Source: UBA1219 sp045601425 (GTDB lineage: Bacteria > Bacteroidota > Bacteroidia > Bacteroidales > P3). Taken from it: a DNA stretch of 36,754 nt. Location: positions 1-36,754 of the forward strand of contig JAZRZP010000044.1 in assembly GCA_045601425.1 (NCBI GenBank). The letters are read 5' to 3'. Positions 31,598 to 36,754 of this stretch are shown piece by piece. A program made the position numbers and the translations under genes. The stretch's first letter is position 1, and the number at the start of each line of letters is the position of its first letter. Below the pieces are notes generated by a model. It saw only the letters and a list, made by a program, of their open reading frames with translations, did not search any database and was not told the origin of the DNA.

Positions 31598-33829
31598 ATG
31601 TATGTAATTGATGAAGACCGCGAAGCAGTAGAAATAGAGAAAAAATACCAGAATCTGCTATCATTGTGCCAGCAAGAACACGAACTGAGTGCCGCAGATT
31701 CGGAAAACATATTCAGGGCTTTCTCCATTGCCCGCAACGCTCACGCCAATGTACGCCGCAAATCCGGCGAACCATACATATTTCACCCTCTCGAAGTGGC
31801 AACGATAGCCGTAAAAGACATCGGCATCGGACCCATAGGCGTGGTGTGTGCACTTCTCCACGACGTGGTTGAGGACACCGACACTTCTCTCGAAGAACTC
31901 CGCCTCGTTTTCGGAGACCGCGTGGCAAAAATCATTGACGGACTCACAAAAATATCCGACGTATTCGACATGCAGACGACATCGCTGCAGGCCGAAAACT
32001 TCAAGAAAATACTGTTGGCCATGTGCGACGACGTGTATGTGATATTGCTCAAACTCAGCGACCGCCTGCACAACATGCGCACACTCGATTCCATGCCGGG
32101 TACGAAACAGCTGGCCATTGCTTCCGAAACCGAATTCCTTTACATACCTCTGGCTCACCGTCTGGGACTTTATCCGATAAAGTCGGAACTCGAGGAGCTG
32201 GTGATGAAATACACCAATCCCAAAGAATACGCCGAAATAAAATCACAGATAGAAAACACCCAAGTCGACCGTGACACTTATATCGACGAATTCAGCCGTC
32301 CGATACGCGACGAACTCAACAACCGAGGTTACAACTACGTGCTCAACGGACGAGTGAAATCCATATACTCCATCTGGAAAAAAATGGTACGCAAGGGAGT
32401 CACATTCGAGGAAGTGTTCGACATATTCGCAATACGCATCATCATTGACGTGCCGAAAGAAGTTGAAGTGGAAGAATGCTTCAAGGTATACTCCATAATC
32501 ATGTCCATGTTCCCCAAAAAGAACAACGACCGTTTCCGCGACTGGATAAGCACTCCGAAGAACAACGGCTACGAATCCATCCACGTCACCGTGATGGGAC
32601 CTGCCGGCAAATGGGTCGAAGTGCAGATACGAAGCAAACGCATGGACGAAATAGCCGAAAAAGGCATGGCTGCCCATTTCCTTTACAAAGAGTATCACCC
32701 CGATGAAGTTGTTCACAACGACATAGCCGAAAACTGGCTCCGACAGATTCGCGAAAACCTTGAAAATTCCGACAAGAACGCCCTCGATTTCGTAGAAGAC
32801 TTCAAGCAGAGCTTGTACACGAAAGAAATTTACGTGTTCACTCCGAAAGGCAAGATGATTGTACTTCCGGCAGGCTCGTCGGTACTCGACTTTGCCTTTG
32901 CCGTACACACCGAACTCGGACTCACAAGCATCGGTGCCAAGGCAAACTCGAAGGTCGTCCCCAACAGCCATATACTAAAAAGCGGCGAACAGGTGCAAAT
33001 CCTTGTTTCGAAAAAAGCACAGCCTACCGAAGAATGGCTGTCGTACGTGAACACTTCGCATGCAAAAGCGGAAATTCGCAAGGCACTGCGTGAACACAAA
33101 AAAGCAGTGGGCAGCACCGGTCACGAACTGTTTATCGAAATAATGGCCCGCAACCATTTCTCCATAAACCAGTACACCATGGCCAAGATAAAAAAGGCCT
33201 TCGGAATAGAGAACGACCTTGACCTGTATTACAAGATAGTCCAGAACACCATAACCGAAGACGACATACGCGACGTTTTTTCCACACAGAAAGAGCCGAA
33301 ATCACCGCTCATGATGCTTCTTTCACCCTTCCGTTCAAAGAAAAAGGAAGAAACCGAATCCGGAAAAGCCGATTATCAGTACACTTTCGAGAACATACTC
33401 CTTGACGAAAAATACGAGAATCTGAAACCCGAACCCGCAGAATGCTGCAATCCCGTTCCGGGCGACGATGTGGTGGGTTTCATCGACGACGGGCGCATCG
33501 TAGTGCACCGCACTTCGTGCAAACATGCCATCGAAGAAATGGCAACCCACAAGAACCGCATAGTGAAAGCCAAATGGCGCAAGGGCGAAGCAGTATCGTT
33601 CCTCGCTGCCATCGAAATCACCGCCATCGACAGACACGGTCTTCTGCAGGAACTCACCCGCGTCATTTCCGACGAAATGGACCTCAACATCCGCGGAATA
33701 ACCCTCGAAGGCAGCAAAGGTGTCGGTCGCGGCATCATCATGGTTTACGTGTCAAACCTCGACAACCTCAACCGCCTTATAGAAAAAATCCGCAACATAG
33801 ACGGCATCGAAAACGTAACTCGAATTTAA
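31598..33829 (+). CDS. RelA/SpoT family (p)ppGpp synthetase/hydrolase
   Basis: A 743-residue long Rsh protein. Domains in order: the HD hydrolase (HPLEVATIAV; LLHDVVEDTDTSLEEL, with the HD pair intact), the synthetase (GRVKSIYSIWKKM; RDWISTPKNNGYESIHV; VEVQIRSKRMDEIAEKG), TGS (IYVFTPKGKMIVLPAGSSVL at about 410-429), a conserved-cysteine region (AECCNPVPGDDVVGF...HRTSCKHA) and a C-terminal ACT domain. With both catalytic domains intact it is probably bifunctional and governs the stringent response. It lies 14 nt after truB. Bacteroidales often carry a second paralog, so I give no rel/spoT symbol. Confidence 0.95.
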   Translation: MYVIDEDREAVEIEKKYQNLLSLCQQEHELSAADSENIFRAFSIARNAHANVRRKSGEPYIFHPLEVATIAVKDIGIGPIGVVCALLHDVVEDTDTSLEELRLVFGDRVAKIIDGLTKISDVFDMQTTSLQAENFKKILLAMCDDVYVILLKLSDRLHNMRTLDSMPGTKQLAIASETEFLYIPLAHRLGLYPIKSELEELVMKYTNPKEYAEIKSQIENTQVDRDTYIDEFSRPIRDELNNRGYNYVLNGRVKSIYSIWKKMVRKGVTFEEVFDIFAIRIIIDVPKEVEVEECFKVYSIIMSMFPKKNNDRFRDWISTPKNNGYESIHVTVMGPAGKWVEVQIRSKRMDEIAEKGMAAHFLYKEYHPDEVVHNDIAENWLRQIRENLENSDKNALDFVEDFKQSLYTKEIYVFTPKGKMIVLPAGSSVLDFAFAVHTELGLTSIGAKANSKVVPNSHILKSGEQVQILVSKKAQPTEEWLSYVNTSHAKAEIRKALREHKKAVGSTGHELFIEIMARNHFSINQYTMAKIKKAFGIENDLDLYYKIVQNTITEDDIRDVFSTQKEPKSPLMMLLSPFRSKKKEETESGKADYQYTFENILLDEKYENLKPEPAECCNPVPGDDVVGFIDDGRIVVHRTSCKHAIEEMATHKNRIVKAKWRKGEAVSFLAAIEITAIDRHGLLQELTRVISDEMDLNIRGITLEGSKGVGRGIIMVYVSNLDNLNRLIEKIRNIDGIENVTRI

Positions 33830-33857
33830 TCTTAAAAACAACTAAATTTTCAAACAC

Positions 33858-34565
33858 ATGAATAAAAGAGATTTTTTGATAACAGTGTTCAGCATAGGAA
33901 TACTGTTCTTTTCAACGACATCGTGCAACTCTCAGAAAAACAACGGTGAACTGCTCAAGACAAGCAACGACACCCTCAGCTGGGTAATCGGAGAAAACAT
34001 TGCCCGCACTGTTGTCGCCACCGAGTTGGAGTACAACAATGACATCGTGTTGAAAGCCGTTGAAGCCACTCTCCGCGGCGAGGCATCACCGCTTAACGAT
34101 TCGTGTTTCAACGAAATACTTGCACAGTTGAGCTTCATAGTACAGAAAACCCAGCAGGAAAACGCCCAAAAACTCCTGCACCAGCAGGACTCCATACTGC
34201 AGCAACTGTCCAAAGAGAACACCGGCATCAAACGCCACGAAAGCGGCATTTACTATCAGGTTCTGAAAGAAGGCAAGGGCAAATGTGCCAGCGAACAGCA
34301 ACGCATACGCTTCAACTATGAAGGCCGACTGCTCGACGGCAATATATTCGACAGCTCGTTCGGCGGAAACGGGATACAGACTCTCCCCAAAAATGTCCTG
34401 CCCGGACTCTGCATCGGATTATGCACCATGAACGCAGGTTCACGCTGCATATTCTACATTCCATCACGCATGGCTTTCGGCAAAGCCGGAGACCCCTCGC
34501 TGCACATACCCAGCAACTCCATCGTAGTTTATGAAATAGAACTTTACGAAATTTACAACGATTAA
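33858..34565 (+). CDS. FKBP-type peptidyl-prolyl isomerase lipoprotein
   Basis: A 235-residue lipoprotein (lipobox STTSC, lipidated Cys23). The middle part (about 30-125) is a helical FKBP_N-like region rich in Gln. The C-terminal FKBP domain (about 135-235) has RIRFNYEGRLLDGNIFDSSF, VLPGLCIGLCTMNAGSRCIFYIPSRMAFG and IVVYEIELYEI. It probably assists folding of exported proteins in the periplasm. Two cysteines in LCIGLC are unusual for the family. It lies 28 nt after the Rsh gene, and a strong hairpin follows. Confidence 0.92.
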   Translation: MNKRDFLITVFSIGILFFSTTSCNSQKNNGELLKTSNDTLSWVIGENIARTVVATELEYNNDIVLKAVEATLRGEASPLNDSCFNEILAQLSFIVQKTQQENAQKLLHQQDSILQQLSKENTGIKRHESGIYYQVLKEGKGKCASEQQRIRFNYEGRLLDGNIFDSSFGGNGIQTLPKNVLPGLCIGLCTMNAGSRCIFYIPSRMAFGKAGDPSLHIPSNSIVVYEIELYEIYND

Positions 34566-34574
34566 ACATTTTTC

Positions 34575-34604
34575 AGGGCGTGTAAACGAGTTTACACGCC
34601 CTTT
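34575..34604 (+). terminator. Hairpin between the FKBP gene and dtd
   Basis: AGGGCGTGTAAA pairs perfectly with TTTACACGCCCT around a CGAG loop, then TT. The T-tract is short on the plus strand; it sits 16 nt before the dtd ATG, so it may attenuate dtd or protect the upstream mRNA. Confidence 0.65.
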
Positions 34605-34619
34605 CCATATCCGGACACC

Positions 34620-35075
34620 ATGAGAATAGTTATACAACGCGTTCTGCAAGCCAGCGTAAAAGTTGACGGCAAGACCATAAGCGAAACAGGCAGGGGCATG
34701 ATGATACTTCTCGGAATAGAAGATACCGACACCGATGATGACATAAAATGGCTCTGCGGGAAAATAGTCAACCTGCGTATTTTCGACGACGAGAACGGCA
34801 TCATGAACAACTCCATAATGCAGGTACCCGACAGCGGAATACTTCTGGTGAGCCAGTTCACGCTGTTCGCCTCCACAAGGAAAGGCAACCGGCCGTCATA
34901 CATACGTGCCTCGAAACCCGAAATCGCTGTGCCTTTGTACAACAAATTCATCGCTGAACTCTCGGCACAATTCGGCAAAGAGGTGAAAACCGGCATTTTC
35001 GGAGCCGACATGAAAGTCTCACTCATCAACGATGGCCCCGTCACCATCTGCATTGATTCGAAAAACCGCGAATAA
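34620..35075 (+). CDS. dtd: D-aminoacyl-tRNA deacylase
   Basis: A 151-residue DTD that removes D-amino acids (and glycine) mischarged on tRNA. The catalytic motif is VSQFTLFAS (about 79-87), and NDGPVTICIDS near the C-terminus carries the cross-subunit Gly-Pro that enforces chirality. MRIVIQRVLQASVKVDG is the standard N-terminus. Full length. Last plus-strand housekeeping gene before the leader and IS30 region. Confidence 0.96.
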   Translation: MRIVIQRVLQASVKVDGKTISETGRGMMILLGIEDTDTDDDIKWLCGKIVNLRIFDDENGIMNNSIMQVPDSGILLVSQFTLFASTRKGNRPSYIRASKPEIAVPLYNKFIAELSAQFGKEVKTGIFGADMKVSLINDGPVTICIDSKNRE

Positions 35076-35148
35076 GCGCACCCGAACGGCTCCACTGTCG
35101 GATTCATGAAAAAAAACGTTTTTTTCTTGCATACTTGAAAAAAAGTCG

Positions 35149-35156
35149 TATCTTTG
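35149..35156 (+). promoter_or_regulatory. Promoter of the truncated lipoprotein, -7 box
   Basis: TATCTTTG followed by a leader of about 210 nt before the lipoprotein start. Confidence 0.7.
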
Positions 35157-35164
35157 CGGTTCGA

Positions 35165-35330
35165 AACGAATAAAAATGTCGCATGAACGGATGCTTTACA
35201 GATAAAAGTTGCAGGTACGGGGTTTCACCGTATTCCCCTGTTTTTCTTTGCCGGCTGAAGCAGGGTATTGAACTCACGTCCCCCGTATGGTTTGGCGAGG
35301 GACGTTAAATATATCGCTGATAAAAAATGG
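35165..35330 (+). promoter_or_regulatory. Structured leader, possible cis-regulatory RNA
   Basis: Within this leader CAGG.TACGG pairs with CCGTA....CCTG (35211-35243 region), and ACGTCCC pairs with GGGACGT (about 35276-35306). A nine-codon frame, MSHERMLYR with a stop, occupies 35176-35205. The layout suits an attenuator or riboswitch-like leader, but I cannot match it to a known class. Confidence 0.4.
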
Positions 35331-35377
35331 AAACGAGTATTGTATTTAAAATTCAGAATATTATGAGATGTAATTTA

Positions 35378-35605
35378 ATGAAAAAAAATAAAGGGACACA
35401 TGTTGCCCAACGTGCGGTCGGGATTATGATTTTCGCCTGCCTGTTTGCAATTGCCTTCACTTCCTGCAAAGAGGAAGAAGAGTCGGTGAACGACCTGTCT
35501 CAAATAATAGTAAAAGACCTATCTTACGACTGTTACCAATCGGGTGCAAAAGTAGAAAGTATATCAGGAAAAATATCGGGAAACAAACCTAAGTTCAACT
35601 CATAA
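35378..35605 (+). pseudogene. Lipoprotein gene truncated by IS30
   Basis: A 75-residue remnant. The signal peptide ends FTSC (lipidated cysteine near residue 29), followed by KEEEESVNDL and about 40 further residues. The frame runs straight into the IS30 left inverted repeat, which encodes the last three residues (FNS) and the stop TAA at 35603-35605. So the native gene is broken and its distal part should lie beyond the right end of the IS, outside the window. The ATG at 35378 is preferred because it opens the signal peptide; ATGs at 35327 and 35363 are alternatives. Confidence 0.7.
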
Positions 35606-35615
35606 ATGCAACTTT
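35594..35615 (+). repeat. IS30 left inverted repeat
   Basis: TTCAACTCAT followed by AAATGCAACTTT. It supplies the stop codon of the interrupted lipoprotein gene. Confidence 0.7.
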
Positions 35616-35714
35616 TACTGAAAAAGAGGATACAAAGAGACGAAGCTTGTTAAAATTCAAAAGAGAAACCTCCAAAAAAATGAAGATTTCCCTTTTGGTT
35701 TTAGGAAAAATGCT

Positions 35715-35722
35715 TATCTTTG
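35715..35722 (+). promoter_or_regulatory. Transposase promoter, -7 box
   Basis: TATCTTTG 23 nt upstream of the ATG at 35746, inside the element. Confidence 0.65.
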
Positions 35723-35745
35723 CCTCCTTCCAAAAAGTAAAAGAT

Positions 35746-36747
35746 ATGAAGCATTTAACCGAGATGCAAAGATACACAATTTCCGCGATGTGGCAAAATG
35801 GTTGTTCAAAAGTACAGATAGCCAGCGCAATAGGGGTACACAAAAGCACGATAAGCAGAGAACTGCAGCGGAACAAGGATGAGAAATCCGGTATCTACGA
35901 CTGGGCAATAGCGCAGCGGAAAAGCAAAGGGAGGCAGCAGACCAGAGTCCGATATCACAGGCTGACGGATGAAATGCATGAAGCCATCGTCACGAAATTG
36001 AGCATGGACTGGAGCCCGGAGCAGATCAGTGGCGACTGCCGGGTCAGGGGCATCGACTGTGTAAGCCACGAAACAATCTATCGGATGATCTGGAGGGACA
36101 AAGAGTCTGGGGGTACCATGTACACGCATCTGAGACGCAAGGGGAGAAGAAATGCCAAGCGAGGATTGAAGAACCAATACAGAGGATTGATTCCCAACAA
36201 AGTGGACATCGACGACAGACCGTCCGTCGTCGATGAGAAAACGCGTTTCGGGGATCTGGAAGGCGACACCATCATCGGCAAGAACCACAAGGGAGCCATC
36301 GTCACCATCAACGACCGCCTGACCGGCTTCTCTTGGTCGGCGCAACTGGAAGACAAAGGTGCAGATAATGTTGCTGATGCCATCATACAGATGCTGATGC
36401 CTTTCAAAGGGTATCTGCATACGCTTACATTCGACAACGGCCGTGAGTTTGCGCACCATGAGAAAGTCTCGGAGGCTTTGGGTATCAGCATATTTTTTGC
36501 AAAGCCATACCATTCATGGGAAAGGGGCGCCAACGAGAATACCAATGGCCTGTACCGGCAGTACATTCCAAAAGGGACTGATTTTCAGACCTTGGACAAG
36601 GATGTCTTACCCATAGCCAGGTTGATGCTGAATACTCGCCCCAGAAAAAGATTGAACTTCCTTTCTCCCATTCAAGAAATTTTTCGTATCTTTGCATCCG
36701 ATTTTAAATTAATAAATATTGTAAACAAAGTTGCATTTGTAACTTGA
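35746..36747 (+). CDS. IS30-family transposase
   Basis: A 333-residue DDE transposase. The N-terminal helix-turn-helix has MKHLTEMQRYTISAMWQNGC and VHKSTISRELQRNK. The catalytic core has GDLEGDTIIGKNHKGAIV (first Asp), LTFDNGREFAHHEK (second Asp) and the IS30 hallmark YHSWERGANENTNGLYRQY (Glu). No frameshift or internal stop, so it is probably active. An upstream ATG at 35647 would extend it by 33 residues across the promoter; the ATG at 35746 is preferred. The 3' end runs into the right inverted repeat. Confidence 0.95.
   Translation: MKHLTEMQRYTISAMWQNGCSKVQIASAIGVHKSTISRELQRNKDEKSGIYDWAIAQRKSKGRQQTRVRYHRLTDEMHEAIVTKLSMDWSPEQISGDCRVRGIDCVSHETIYRMIWRDKESGGTMYTHLRRKGRRNAKRGLKNQYRGLIPNKVDIDDRPSVVDEKTRFGDLEGDTIIGKNHKGAIVTINDRLTGFSWSAQLEDKGADNVADAIIQMLMPFKGYLHTLTFDNGREFAHHEKVSEALGISIFFAKPYHSWERGANENTNGLYRQYIPKGTDFQTLDKDVLPIARLMLNTRPRKRLNFLSPIQEIFRIFASDFKLINIVNKVAFVT
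36687..36694 (+). promoter_or_regulatory. Outward-facing promoter at the IS30 right end
   Basis: A consensus TATCTTTG inside the 3' end of the transposase gene, 33 nt before the right inverted repeat, pointing out of the element. Confidence 0.5.
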
Positions 36748-36748
36748 A
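36727..36748 (-). repeat. IS30 right inverted repeat
   Basis: AAAGTTGCATTT then GTAACTTGAA, the imperfect complement of the left repeat. It overlaps the end of the transposase gene. Confidence 0.7.
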
Positions 36749-36754
36749 TTCAGC

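Larger units (their letters stand above)
35594..36748 (+). mobile_element. IS30-family insertion sequence
   Basis: An element of about 1155 bp bounded by imperfect 22-bp inverted repeats (35594-35615 and 36727-36748; 19 of 22 positions agree by eye, with a shared inner AAATGCAACTTT and outer TTCAA). It has one complete transposase gene and a TATCTTTG promoter at 35715-35722. The flanks visible here (AAG left, TTC right) show no direct repeat of the usual 2-4 bp, so the exact ends are provisional. Confidence 0.85.

Overview
This window is chromosomal DNA from a member of the Bacteroidota, most likely order Bacteroidales. Almost every transcription unit starts behind a TAnnTTTG promoter box (the Bacteroides-type -7 element) with no strong Shine-Dalgarno sequence. 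Several gene orders and families are typical of the phylum: ftsX - DUF3098 - uppP - truB, a DUF3127 protein, SUMF1-like lipoproteins, and lipoproteins starting 'FFACSKEE'. I cannot assign a family or genus. No rRNA, tRNA or CRISPR array was found.

Region 1 (1-6800) is an AT-richer accessory island. Two tandem operons each encode a small cysteine-rich lipoprotein followed by a thioredoxin-fold lipoprotein with a CxxC motif (331-1638 and 2145-3547). A third unit (4552-6694) has a different lipoprotein, probably frameshifted at an A6 tract, followed by a secreted protein with a carboxypeptidase-like regulatory domain. All three units share a leader of about 300 nt holding two hairpins, plus a nearly identical signal peptide, while the mature proteins diverge. 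A degenerate leader with two tiny secreted or membrane ORFs lies at 3571-4048, and a promoter copy with no gene behind it lies at 6722-6771. This is the best candidate for an undescribed system.

Region 2 (6800-11200, minus strand) is a compact housekeeping operon: cinA, a DMT_6-type membrane protein, a DcaP-like porin and radA. Region 3 (11300-13450, minus strand) holds two paralogous SUMF1/FGE-like lipoproteins, each with its own promoter.

Region 4 (13500-27100) is mostly housekeeping. It contains a purine nucleoside phosphorylase, an OppC-type permease, tex (minus), a Pro/Glu-rich protein, then gmk-mreC-mreD, a DUF3127 protein and 5-formyl-THF cyclo-ligase. Glutamate dehydrogenase follows, with codon use suggesting high expression, then a tdk-nadC-yihY-thioesterase run.

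Region 5 (27100-35080) holds ispG (minus strand, unusual intermediate length) and the plus-strand run ftsX - DUF3098 - uppP - truB - rsh - FKBP lipoprotein - dtd. It links the cell envelope, tRNA modification and the stringent response.

Region 6 (35100-36754) has a promoter, a structured leader of about 200 nt, and a lipoprotein gene cut by a complete IS30-family element. The element's left inverted repeat supplies the stop codon of the truncated gene, and a consensus promoter near its right end points outward.
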